DNA of 64,000 nt from Mesorhizobium erdmanii USDA 3471 (GTDB taxonomy: Bacteria > Pseudomonadota > Alphaproteobacteria > Rhizobiales > Rhizobiaceae). The number at the start of each line of letters is the position of its first letter. Positions within the stretch are counted from its first letter, which is position 1. Where the stretch lies: contig NZ_KI421454.1 of assembly GCF_000472705.1 (NCBI RefSeq), positions 1 to 64,000 on the forward strand. Reading direction: 5' to 3'. The position numbers and the translations under genes were made by a program. The notes under the pieces are model-generated. The model did no database searches, had not been told where the DNA came from, and saw only the letters and a program-made list of their open reading frames with translations. Of this stretch, positions 1 through 8,435 are shown in pieces.

Positions 1-1
1 C

Positions 2-2275
2 TCGATCACCGGCACGCCGGTGACGCTGGTGCAGAACGGGGCGGGCGAAGTCGACGGCAAGGATGGCCTTGGCCATACCGTCTTCACGCTGACGGTCGAC
101 GCCACCGGCAAGGTGACGATGACCGAACTGCGCGGCGTGCATGAAGGCTCGGGCGAGACCCCCGACACCAGCGAGGGCACCCTGCTGGGCGCCGGCCTGG
201 TGTCGGTGACCGCGACCGTGACCGACAATGACGGCGACAAGGCGAGCGCCAGCATCGACCTGGGCGGCCAGATCACCATCCATGACGACGGCCCCTCAAT
301 CACGCTGAGCGGGGCGGCGGCGCCGATACTGAATGTGGACGAAAGCTATTTGGCGAATGGCTCGACGCCAAACGCGGCTCTGACGGCAGTTACGGCCGCC
401 TTTGCGGGGATGTTCACCGTGGTGCAGGGCGCCGATGGCGCCACCACCAGCTACGGCGTGAGCGTCTCCTCACAAGGCGTGACCTCCAACCTGATCGACT
501 CAGCCACGGGCCAGGCAGTGGTGCTGACGCAGAGTGGCGGCACTGTTTCGGGCTATGTCACAGGCCACAGCGGCGATGCCGCCTACCTGGTGTTCACACT
601 CGCGGTCGATACAGCAAGCGGCCAGGCGACCCTGACAGAGTTCCGCGCGGTGCATGAGAACACCGCCGACAATCCGACCGACACCTCTGAAGGCATCAGC
701 CTGACCTCGGGCTTGGTGACGCTGACGGCGACGGTGACTGATGGGGATGGCGACAAGGCCTCGCAGTCGCTCGACCTCGGCTCCAAGGCCACCTTCCATG
801 ACGATGGCCCGGTCTTCAACTCCGTCATGGACGCGATCGTGGCCAACCAGGCCGGTGCCAGCTTCACCGGGCTCTACAGCGCGGCTTTTGGCGCCGATGG
901 GCTTGATCACCTGTCGCTCGCACTTCAAGGGAGTGGAATGTACAGCGGCAGCGCGGTCAATTTCGTCCAGAGCACCAGCTCGGGCGTCACGACCGTTCAG
1001 GTCCAAGACGCAACCACGCACGCTGTGGACTTCACTTTTTACTACACCGAGACCCTACAGGCCGACGGCGGTGTGGTGATGCATGCCTATTCGAATCCGA
1101 GCGATCCGGCAGGGAGCGCCTTCTTTACCCTAGATCTCAATGCGAACGGCACCTACGACTACACCTTGAACTCACCGTCGGTGATAACCACGACAACGGT
1201 GACCGGAGATTCGGCATTCTCGTCCTCCGGTGGCAGTCAAAATTCGCTCACCTCGCCGGACGGACAGCTGATCATCACCGGCGATCTCAACGGCGCTGGG
1301 GCGCAGGTCAAGGCTTCCGCCGTGGGCATCGCGGTCGGCAGCACCGGACAGCAGATGGATCCGCATGAGACCCTGCACCTCAACTTCACGCAGAACCAGA
1401 CGACCGTCAGCTTCGTCCTCAACAAATGGAGCGGTAACGGTGTCGCCGACGTCCAGTTCCATGTTCTCGACAATGGCGGCTCCGTCAGGGACTTCGATCT
1501 TCAGATCACAAAGCCCGCGACCGACGTCACGATCAAAGTCGTTGAGACCGCGGACAACACCCTTTTGACCACCAATGGCGGCGTGGCGTTCAACGCGGCG
1601 ACCAGCACCTATACGCTGTATGTCAATCACGCCTACGACGACATCAACGTCACCTATGACCATGTGGTCAGCGGCAACCCGACATTTGCTTTCAACAACA
1701 TCACCTATGGCGAGGTGACGACGATCCACGATCTCACGATGAATTTCGGCCTGTCGGCAACCGACCACGATGGCGATACCTCGACGCTTTCCGATCCGCT
1801 GACGATCGCCACAACCTCCTCGCTGACGCTCGACGCGCATAATGCGGCGTTTGCCCCAGTCGACGGAAATGACGGCGTCGTCATTTCCGGCGGCGCCGGC
1901 AACGACATTCTTATCGGCGGTGACGGCAACGACATTCTCTACGGCGGCGGTGGAACGAACAATATGACGGGCGGCGCAGGCGCCGATACGTTCAAGCTCG
2001 ACCATCTCGACATCAAGGATCTGATCGCCGACTACCATGGCGCCGAAGGGGACAAGATCGACTTGAGCGCGCTGTTCGACAAGGCGGCGGCCGGCAACAT
2101 TGCCGACTATGTGCATTATAACAGCGCAACCAGTACTTTGAGCGTCGATACCAGCGGCTCCGGCAACGCGGTCAACTTCGTGGATGTCGCCGTGCTGCAG
2201 AATGCGCCTGCCGCCGGCACGATCAACATCCTCTACGACGACACGAACCACGTGCAGCACACGGCCACGATTTAG
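2..2275 (+). CDS. Giant type I-secreted RTX/DUF5801-type protein, C-terminal part (5' partial)
   Basis: The frame is open to the left edge, so only the last 757 residues of a larger protein are present. Two related units each end in a DGDKAS...HDDGP signature (about nt 225-300 and 735-815), as in the DUF5801/T1SS-143 repeats of very large secreted proteins. A short block of GGxGxD calcium-binding RTX motifs follows at about nt 1888-1960, then GADTF and a C-terminal tail of the kind that acts as the type I secretion signal. Inference: an exported calcium-binding adhesin or matrix protein released through an ABC/TolC exporter. No exporter gene is visible here. The roughly 330 residues between the repeats and the RTX block match nothing I recognise. 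Confidence 0.8.
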   Translation, partial: SITGTPVTLVQNGAGEVDGKDGLGHTVFTLTVDATGKVTMTELRGVHEGSGETPDTSEGTLLGAGLVSVTATVTDNDGDKASASIDLGGQITIHDDGPSITLSGAAAPILNVDESYLANGSTPNAALTAVTAAFAGMFTVVQGADGATTSYGVSVSSQGVTSNLIDSATGQAVVLTQSGGTVSGYVTGHSGDAAYLVFTLAVDTASGQATLTEFRAVHENTADNPTDTSEGISLTSGLVTLTATVTDGDGDKASQSLDLGSKATFHDDGPVFNSVMDAIVANQAGASFTGLYSAAFGADGLDHLSLALQGSGMYSGSAVNFVQSTSSGVTTVQVQDATTHAVDFTFYYTETLQADGGVVMHAYSNPSDPAGSAFFTLDLNANGTYDYTLNSPSVITTTTVTGDSAFSSSGGSQNSLTSPDGQLIITGDLNGAGAQVKASAVGIAVGSTGQQMDPHETLHLNFTQNQTTVSFVLNKWSGNGVADVQFHVLDNGGSVRDFDLQITKPATDVTIKVVETADNTLLTTNGGVAFNAATSTYTLYVNHAYDDINVTYDHVVSGNPTFAFNNITYGEVTTIHDLTMNFGLSATDHDGDTSTLSDPLTIATTSSLTLDAHNAAFAPVDGNDGVVISGGAGNDILIGGDGNDILYGGGGTNNMTGGAGADTFKLDHLDIKDLIADYHGAEGDKIDLSALFDKAAAGNIADYVHYNSATSTLSVDTSGSGNAVNFVDVAVLQNAPAAGTINILYDDTNHVQHTATI

Positions 2276-2347
2276 CACTTATGCATGGCCGTGCTGGCAT
2301 GCTACATATTAGCGAAGAATAAAATGGCGGTTTGGAGAGGGACTTAA

Positions 2348-2716
2348 ATGAAGCGTTGTGCAAAAATGCTGGCTTCGGCCGCACTGCTGCTGCTGGCTGG
2401 ATCGACGAGCTTCGCGGCAGACATCATAGGGGAACCGGTAGGCGACTATTGCCGCGTCGTGGGGACGTCCAACCTGGTGCTGAACGACAACATCGTCGAT
2501 CTCAAGGCCCAGGTGGTCAAGCTGATGGACGAGTCGGTCGCCGTCGCCAACAGTTCGGAGTGGATCAATTCATCCCGGCCTGCCTTCGTCTGGGCATCGG
2601 AAGCCAAGGTCGCCTGCGGCATGGCCTATGGCTATCTGAAGACGAACTACAAGGACGAAGACACGCTCAACAAATGCGAGTGTTTCCACGACCGCATGGT
2701 CGAGTACATGCACTGA
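2348..2716 (+). CDS. Small exported protein of unknown function
   Basis: A 122-residue protein with a clear Sec signal peptide: positively charged start, hydrophobic core of Leu/Ala, and a likely cleavage after SFAA at about residue 24. A GGAGAGG ribosome-binding site lies about 8 nt before the ATG. The mature part is about 98 residues with four cysteines, one in a YCRVVG stretch near the N-terminus and a CEC pair near the C-terminus, so periplasmic disulphides are plausible. I do not recognise the family. It follows the secreted RTX-type gene by 72 bp in the same direction, but nothing else links them. Confidence 0.75.
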   Translation: MKRCAKMLASAALLLLAGSTSFAADIIGEPVGDYCRVVGTSNLVLNDNIVDLKAQVVKLMDESVAVANSSEWINSSRPAFVWASEAKVACGMAYGYLKTNYKDEDTLNKCECFHDRMVEYMH

Positions 2717-2788
2717 GCGGATGGGCCGCGCCTGTTGGCCACCATGATTGTCAGTCGGATCAATCTTGAGGGCGATCGCCGCAACGGT

Positions 2789-2815
2789 CGCCTTGGTCTG
2801 TTTGCAACCAAGGCG
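2789..2815 (+). terminator. Stem-loop after the small exported gene
   Basis: CGCCTTGGT (2789-2797) and ACCAAGGCG (2807-2815) form a perfect 9-bp stem around a 9-nt loop. More pairing outside it (ACGGT/ACCGT) is interrupted by a small internal loop. It lies 72 bp past the stop of the upstream gene. There is no T tract, so termination is inferred and may be Rho-assisted. Confidence 0.35.
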
Positions 2816-2968
2816 CCGACCGTGCCCCTTGGAAAGCCAGACGGATCATAGTGCCGAGAGCCGCTTTTCGGGCGACTAAAGAACCGCAAGACGGCACGGC
2901 AAGTCCGCCGTAACATGGATTGAGGACCAGACCGGGTCATACCCGGCGGCAGACAGGGTGGGGCGATC

Positions 2969-4168
2969 ATGGAAGCAGGCCGGCAGGTCCGCAATCCCTG
3001 GATTTGGGCACTAGCCCTGGGGCTCGCCATGACAGTGTCGGGGTGCCAGTCGAAGGGCGGCGTTTCGGAAGTGCTCGACCCGGCAACGATCGCCGCGCCC
3101 GCGGTCCAGAACAACGCCCCCGGCACCGGTCCGGCACCGGCGGCCCAGTCGCTCGGCACCGGCTCGACCAAAGTCACGATGTTGCTGCCCTTGTCCGCCT
3201 CGGGGACGTCAGGAGAAACCGGCCGCAAGATGCGCGACGGGGCCAGGCTGGCGATGACCGATATCGGCAATGGATTGCTGACGCTGACGATAGAGGACAC
3301 GAAAGGCGACAGCGCACAGGCCGGCAAGCTGGCGGTGCAGGCGATCACGACGGGATCCAAGGTCGTCATCGGTCCGACCGAGCTGCCGGCGGCCCAGCAT
3401 ATTGCCACGCTGTCGGGTTCGAAACGTCCACCGGTCCTGGCGCTTGCCGACAATTTCGCGGGCGGCGCCGGGGTTTATGCCGTGCGCCTCAGCGAAGCCG
3501 ACAGCGCCGCGGCGGGTGCCGCGGGGCTCGCCGCGAAGGGCCGCAAGAAGTTCGTGTTGCTGGTCGCGGAAGGCTCGAACGCCAGCGTCGTGGAGAAGCG
3601 GGTGGCGAACGGCCTCAGCATCTATGGCGCGACGCTGGCGGTCACTCTGCCCTATTCGGCCGGCGACGGTGGCGCGAAAGCGATCGATCAGATGGGCTCG
3701 ATCGTGGACGCTCCCGACGCGGTCATCGTTGCCAGCGGCGACGGCAGCCCCGCGGCTGTCCTTGCCGCCCTCAAATCAAAGGGCATTCCAGGAAAGGCGG
3801 TTTCGGTGGTCGGAACGGACCGCTGGCTGGAGCACCCCATGGATCCGCTGTTCGAGGGAGCATACATCGCCACGCTCGATCCCGGTGAAACCGGACCGAT
3901 CGCCGACCGCTTCAGGACGACATACAACTACCCGGCCGACGTCGATGTGGCCTATGCCTATGATATGGTCGCCCTGACGGCGGGGATTGCCAGCGCGGTC
4001 GGACCTGATGGCTTCAGCAAGCAAGTCCTCGAAAACCCGAACGGCTTTCGCGGATCGACAGGTTTGTTCCGCTTTCGCGCTGACGGTTCCAGCCAAAGAT
4101 CGATGCCATTCTATCGGATAGAAAAGGGTGCGCTCAAACTGGTTGCCAAATCGACGTCGGGTTTCTGA
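2969..4168 (+). CDS. Lipoprotein with type I periplasmic-binding fold (penicillin-binding protein activator-like)
   Basis: A 399-residue protein with a lipoprotein signal: a hydrophobic stretch ends in VSGC, with the Cys at about residue 26 as the lipidation site. A low-complexity Ala/Pro linker follows, then a domain starting TKVTMLLPLSASG that has the layout of leucine-binding-protein-like (Peripla_BP_6) domains. This matches the alphaproteobacterial penicillin-binding protein activator/LppC-like family, envelope lipoproteins thought to stimulate peptidoglycan synthases. The role is taken from the family; no partner is visible here. The alternative is a solute receptor, but no ABC permease is adjacent. 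The next gene starts 18 bp downstream, so the two may be co-transcribed. Confidence 0.75.
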   Translation: MEAGRQVRNPWIWALALGLAMTVSGCQSKGGVSEVLDPATIAAPAVQNNAPGTGPAPAAQSLGTGSTKVTMLLPLSASGTSGETGRKMRDGARLAMTDIGNGLLTLTIEDTKGDSAQAGKLAVQAITTGSKVVIGPTELPAAQHIATLSGSKRPPVLALADNFAGGAGVYAVRLSEADSAAAGAAGLAAKGRKKFVLLVAEGSNASVVEKRVANGLSIYGATLAVTLPYSAGDGGAKAIDQMGSIVDAPDAVIVASGDGSPAAVLAALKSKGIPGKAVSVVGTDRWLEHPMDPLFEGAYIATLDPGETGPIADRFRTTYNYPADVDVAYAYDMVALTAGIASAVGPDGFSKQVLENPNGFRGSTGLFRFRADGSSQRSMPFYRIEKGALKLVAKSTSGF

Positions 4169-4186
4169 CCGGCTGCCGGCGGGACG

Positions 4187-4915
4187 TTGCTCGAACGCAG
4201 CACTCGCCTGATGGGCCGGCATGCCCGCCTCGCGATCGCGAGTCTTGAGCTCGTGGTCGGAATTGTCCTGATCATGCGGGCCGGGGCCTTGCTTTCTCTC
4301 GACCGGCCCGTCCCCGCGCCATCCTTCGCGCAATCCTTGGAAACTGCCGGCAAGCCGGCACATCAGGCAGATGCGGCCATTCGCATCAAACAATTACAGG
4401 AACCGGCCCGCCGGATCGCCGAGAGCCTGATCGCCCCGCCGCCGGTTGATGCATCGGAAATCGAGCGGGTCGAAGCGCGGCCGCCGCTCGGAGACCTGGG
4501 ACTGGCTGTCCGTCCCAAGACACCGATGCCGAAGGACTGGCGCGAAACCCGGCTCTACAGCCCGATCGCTACATCGTCGGCGACGTTCGTATCGATGGGG
4601 TGGAAGGTGGCCATCAGCGGGGCTCAGGACATCGACGTCGACCAGACCTGTTCGTTTCGCGACGAGGCCTGGCCCTGCGGCCAGCGGGCCCGCGCGGCCT
4701 TCAATGCCTGGCTGCGGGGCCGCGCGCTCAACTGTTTTCTGCCGCCGGAAACCGAGCGTTTCGCCATCGCCGCGCCGTGCCGGCTGGGCAAGCAGGATGT
4801 CGGCGCCTGGCTTGTCGCCAATGGCTGGGCGAAGGCGCTGCCGGGCGGCATCTACGGCAAGGCGGAAGCAGTTGCCAGGGATGCCGGGATGGGTGTCTTC
4901 GGGCCGCCGCGATAG
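4187..4915 (+). CDS. Thermonuclease-like (SNase fold) protein, probably catalytically degenerate
   Basis: A 242-residue protein. Residues about 20-40 form one hydrophobic N-terminal membrane or signal segment, and a proline-rich linker follows. The C-terminal ~100 residues resemble thermonuclease family proteins of rhizobia (CSFRDEAWPCGQRARAAF, then a region ending LVANGWAKALP). The usual SNase catalytic Arg/Glu/Arg set is not evident: where family members read DRYGR this protein has ERFAIAAP. It may therefore be a binding rather than cleaving OB-fold protein. The start is TTG at 4187 with GGCGGGA upstream; an ATG at 4211 is a reasonable alternative. The gene lies 18 bp after the lipoprotein gene. 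Confidence 0.6.
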   Translation: MLERSTRLMGRHARLAIASLELVVGIVLIMRAGALLSLDRPVPAPSFAQSLETAGKPAHQADAAIRIKQLQEPARRIAESLIAPPPVDASEIERVEARPPLGDLGLAVRPKTPMPKDWRETRLYSPIATSSATFVSMGWKVAISGAQDIDVDQTCSFRDEAWPCGQRARAAFNAWLRGRALNCFLPPETERFAIAAPCRLGKQDVGAWLVANGWAKALPGGIYGKAEAVARDAGMGVFGPPR

Positions 4916-5191
4916 AGCAATCACAGGAAAGGTGTGAACGGCCTTGCGTCCGTAATTGCGTCAACGCCGAAGTCGCAGATGGCAGGGACAGATCGACCGC
5001 GTCAGGCGACGATTGTTCAGCAATCCCACGTTTCACCTGACCGTCAAGGCGCTGGGTTCCCGGCAAACCGGCTCGTCCGGAGCCTGGCGAATACCCATTC
5101 GACCCTTTTTTCATCAAATTGTACGGTTCGGCGAAACCGAAATTACGGCAGGCAGGCCTTATACCAGCCGACCTGACAGGAGATTGGCCAA

Positions 5192-5944
5192 ATGACGAGA
5201 CCGATGGCGACCACCACTGCCCAGCCCTGGAAGCACGTTGCATGGCTGGCATTCCTGGGAACCGCCGGGAGCCTCGGCCTTTCCGTTGGCCTCAACTACC
5301 TGCTCTTGTTCAGCGATGCGCTGACGCCGTTTGGCCGCAGCATGGTCACCGCCGGGCTGCTGCCGGTGATCATCGGCCTGCCTCTGTTCGCGCTGATCGG
5401 CTGGAACCGGGCCGAAATCCGTCGCTACCAGCAGGAACTCAACAGGTCCGGGACCTATGACGGGCTGACGGGCTGCCTGAACGGGCCGGTTTTCACGTCG
5501 ATGGTCGAACGGCGGGCGGCCAGGCGATCGGGACCAGGACCGCGCTCGGGCGCCTTCCTGATCATTCATCCCGAACACCTTCGGTCCATCAACATGCGCT
5601 TTGGCCTCGAATGGGGCGACGAGGCCTTGCGGCTCATCGTCTCGACCATTCAATCATCGGTGCGCGAGGAGGATCTGATCGGACGCATCGGCGCTTCGAT
5701 GTTCGGGGTTTTCCTCGCTGGCGCGACCGAAGCAGAGGCCGAGGAAATCGGCGAGCGTATCCGGAGGCGTGTCGCGCAAGTCTATTTCGCGCCCAAGGGA
5801 ACCGAGGATGTCCTCGCCATCAAGGTCGGCGGCGTGATGCTGGAGAACGAGATGGAGTTCTCGGACATGTTCCGGTCCGCCGAACAGCACCTGTCCGACG
5901 CGCAGGATGAAGCCGGCTTCGAACTGGCGCATCTCAACAGCTGA
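5192..5944 (+). CDS. Membrane protein with degenerate GGDEF domain
   Basis: A 250-residue protein with two N-terminal transmembrane helices (residues about 16-38 and 48-70), then a domain with the diguanylate cyclase layout: YDGLTGCLNGPVF at its start, then INMRFGLEWGDEALRLI, where active enzymes have the Mg/substrate-binding region. The signature loop reads GRIGASMFGVFL instead of the usual R(x)GGDEF, so the metal- and GTP-binding residues are lost. Such proteins act as c-di-GMP or GTP effectors, or have lost function; catalysis is unlikely. The 276 bp upstream of the start hold no gene that I can see. Confidence 0.7.
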   Translation: MTRPMATTTAQPWKHVAWLAFLGTAGSLGLSVGLNYLLLFSDALTPFGRSMVTAGLLPVIIGLPLFALIGWNRAEIRRYQQELNRSGTYDGLTGCLNGPVFTSMVERRAARRSGPGPRSGAFLIIHPEHLRSINMRFGLEWGDEALRLIVSTIQSSVREEDLIGRIGASMFGVFLAGATEAEAEEIGERIRRRVAQVYFAPKGTEDVLAIKVGGVMLENEMEFSDMFRSAEQHLSDAQDEAGFELAHLNS

Positions 5945-5990
5945 GAACAGCCGGCGCGCCAGAGCAGGCAATTGAAGAAACCAGAGGAAC

Positions 5991-6065
<75 letters not shown>

Positions 6066-6226
6066 CGCCGATGGCGGGGCTTCTGCCATATCGAACCGGC
6101 AAGCGCAAGGCCAAGAACAACGCTTCTGTGAAAGCCTTTGCCGGATGGCTTTCAATGACATGGCGGCGCCACAATGTTGGCTATCCCTGAATGGGGTATC
6201 GGCTATGAGCCAGCCGGGGCGGAACG

Positions 6227-6403
6227 ATGGGCGACAAGGCAAATCCAGCGAAAAAAGGCGGCACGGACCGCAAGGACCGGCTCGCCGAGCAGTTGCGCGC
6301 CAATCTGCAGAAACGCAAGGCGCAATCGCGCTCGCGCCGTATCGGCGAGGCCGACCAGCGGCCGGATGGGCTCGCTTCGGCAAAGGAAATGCAGAAAGAT
6401 TAA
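6227..6403 (+). CDS. 58-residue basic protein upstream of murA
   Basis: A short frame from ATG 6227 to TAA 6401-6403, 58 codons. It is rich in Lys, Arg, Gln and Glu (RKDRLAEQLRANLQKRKAQS is typical) with no hydrophobic segment, so it is probably a small cytosolic helical protein. GGGGCGGA lies 5 nt before the ATG. I recall a small conserved hypothetical of this kind next to murA in rhizobia, which supports a real gene, but I know no function. It is 127 bp ahead of murA in the same direction. Confidence 0.6.
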   Translation: MGDKANPAKKGGTDRKDRLAEQLRANLQKRKAQSRSRRIGEADQRPDGLASAKEMQKD

Positions 6404-6530
6404 CTCAAATCGGCCACTCTTGGCCCGGGGCGGGCGAAATCCTATTTCTTGAACCAGAGTGGCCAATGGTCTAGACGGGCCGATACTCAAACGATTGAAC
6501 CGGCTTTTTTGGCCGAGAGGGACGTTTTCC

Positions 6531-7823
6531 ATGGATCGCATCAGAATTGTTGGCGGCAACAAGCTTGCCGGAAGCATTCCGATCTCGGGCGCGAAAAACG
6601 CGGCCCTGCCACTGATGATCGCCTCGCTTTTGACCGACGACACGCTGACGCTCGAAAACGTGCCGCATCTGGCCGATGTCGAGCAGCTGATCCGGATTCT
6701 CGGCAATCACGGCGTCGATTACTCGGTCAATGGCCGCCGCGAAAAGCAGAATGAAGGCTATTCGCGCACCATCAACTTCTCCGCCCGCAACATCGTCGAC
6801 ACGACGGCGCCTTACGAGCTGGTGTCGAAGATGCGAGCATCGTTCTGGGTGATCGGGCCGCTGCTGGCTCGCATGGGCGAGGCCAAAGTGTCGCTGCCCG
6901 GCGGCTGCGCCATCGGCACGCGCCCGGTCGACCTGTTCCTCGAAGGCCTGCAGGCGCTCGGCGCCGATCTCGACGTCGACACCGGCTATGTCATCGCCAA
7001 GACCAAGAATGGCCGCCTGATCGGCAACCGCTATGTGTTCCCCAAGGTCTCGGTCGGCGCCACCCATGTGCTGATGATGGCGGCTTCGCTGGCCAAGGGC
7101 GAGACGGTGCTGGAAAATGCCGCCTGCGAGCCCGAAATCGTCAACCTCGCCGAATGCCTCAACGCCATGGGCGCCAGGATTTCCGGCGCTGGCACGCCGA
7201 CCATCACCATCGACGGCGTCGAATCGCTGTCGGGGGCGCGCGTGCGCGTCATCCCCGACCGCATCGAGACCGGCACCTATGCCATGGCCGTCGCCATGAC
7301 CGGCGGCGACGTCGTGCTCGAGGGGGCGCGGCCGGAGCTGCTGCAGACAGCGCTGGACGTGATTTCGCAGACTGGCGCGGAGATCACGCAGACCAATTCC
7401 GGCATTCGCGTCAAGCGCAACGGCGCCGGCATTTCGCCGGTCGACGTGACGACGGCGCCCTTCCCGGCCTTCCCGACCGATCTGCAGGCGCAGTTCATGG
7501 GCCTGATGACCATGGCCAAGGGCAAATCGCGCATCACCGAGACGATCTTCGAGAACCGCTTCATGCACGTCCAGGAACTGGCCCGGCTCGGCGCCCACAT
7601 CACGCTTTCGGGCCAGACGGCGATCGTCGACGGCGTGGCGAAGCTGAAAGGTGCGCCGGTCATGGCCACCGATCTTCGCGCTTCGGTGTCGCTGGTCATC
7701 GCCGGCCTTGCTGCCGAAGGCGAGACCACGGTCAACCGCGTCTACCATCTCGACCGTGGCTTCGAGCGGCTGGAGGAAAAGCTGTCCAACTGCGGCGCGG
7801 TGATCGAGCGAATTTCCGCCTGA
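6531..7823 (+). CDS. murA: UDP-N-acetylglucosamine 1-carboxyvinyltransferase
   Basis: Transfers enolpyruvate from PEP to UDP-GlcNAc, the first committed step of cytosolic peptidoglycan precursor synthesis and the fosfomycin target. The 430-residue product has the expected length and EPT fold. Visible signatures are the N-terminal GGNKLAGSIPISGAKNAALP, the active-site loop LPGGCAIGTRPVDL with its catalytic Cys, and FPTDLQAQFMGLMTMAKG. The ATG at 6531 gives the standard MDRIRIVGG start and has GAGAGG about 10 nt upstream; the in-frame ATG at 6459 would add 24 unrelated residues. It heads the conserved murA-DUF2948-hisD block. Confidence 0.97.
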   Translation: MDRIRIVGGNKLAGSIPISGAKNAALPLMIASLLTDDTLTLENVPHLADVEQLIRILGNHGVDYSVNGRREKQNEGYSRTINFSARNIVDTTAPYELVSKMRASFWVIGPLLARMGEAKVSLPGGCAIGTRPVDLFLEGLQALGADLDVDTGYVIAKTKNGRLIGNRYVFPKVSVGATHVLMMAASLAKGETVLENAACEPEIVNLAECLNAMGARISGAGTPTITIDGVESLSGARVRVIPDRIETGTYAMAVAMTGGDVVLEGARPELLQTALDVISQTGAEITQTNSGIRVKRNGAGISPVDVTTAPFPAFPTDLQAQFMGLMTMAKGKSRITETIFENRFMHVQELARLGAHITLSGQTAIVDGVAKLKGAPVMATDLRASVSLVIAGLAAEGETTVNRVYHLDRGFERLEEKLSNCGAVIERISA

Positions 7824-7993
7824 CGATCGGGCGGCGGCAACCTCGAAGGAGAGTGCTCCGTACGGCCTGATCGCCCCTGCCAATATCCAAACTCGAGGCA
7901 ATTGCCTCGGGCTGAAGTCGTGTCGCGGTTGCACCCGCCGGAAAGACCGCATAACAGAAGGCCCAAGAGTCAACCTTCAGGTGCGAAATCCGC

Positions 7994-8428
7994 ATGGCAG
8001 CCCTCAAGCTCATCGCGCTCGACGACCAGGATCTGAGCATCGTTTCGGCCCATGTCCAGGACGCCGTGCTGAAAGTCAGTGACATGGAATTCCTGCCCGC
8101 GGCCAAGCGTTTCGTGTTGACCATGAACCGTTTCGTCTGGGAGGCGAAGTCGGGCCTGTTTCGCCAGCACAATGAGCGGCGGCAGGCCGTGCTGCATTTC
8201 GACCGGGTGCTGGGCGCCAAGACCAACGGCATCGCCCGCGACAAGCCGGCCGAGGTGCTGTCCCTGCTGGCGATCAGCTTCATCGAGATCAGTAAGCCCG
8301 CTGGCATTGTCGAGCTGATCTTTTCGGGCGGCGGCACCATCATGCTCGATGTCGAGTGCATCGAGGCTCGCCTCGCCGACATCGGCGGCGCGTGGGAAGC
8401 CACGTCACGCCCCGTCCACAAGGCTTGA
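7994..8428 (+). CDS. DUF2948 family protein
   Basis: A 144-residue soluble protein matching the alphaproteobacterial DUF2948 family in length, sequence (MAALKLIALDDQDLSIVSAH at the start) and position between murA and hisD. No catalytic motif is evident and the function is unknown. The stop lies 7 bp before the hisD ATG, so it is probably co-transcribed with hisD, UPF0262 and the phosphatase gene. The 170 bp between murA and this gene may hold the promoter of the second transcript. Confidence 0.85.
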   Translation: MAALKLIALDDQDLSIVSAHVQDAVLKVSDMEFLPAAKRFVLTMNRFVWEAKSGLFRQHNERRQAVLHFDRVLGAKTNGIARDKPAEVLSLLAISFIEISKPAGIVELIFSGGGTIMLDVECIEARLADIGGAWEATSRPVHKA

Positions 8429-8435
8429 GCGACCG

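Noticed and set aside
6471..7973. Minus-strand open frame of 500 codons
   Set aside because: Antisense to murA.
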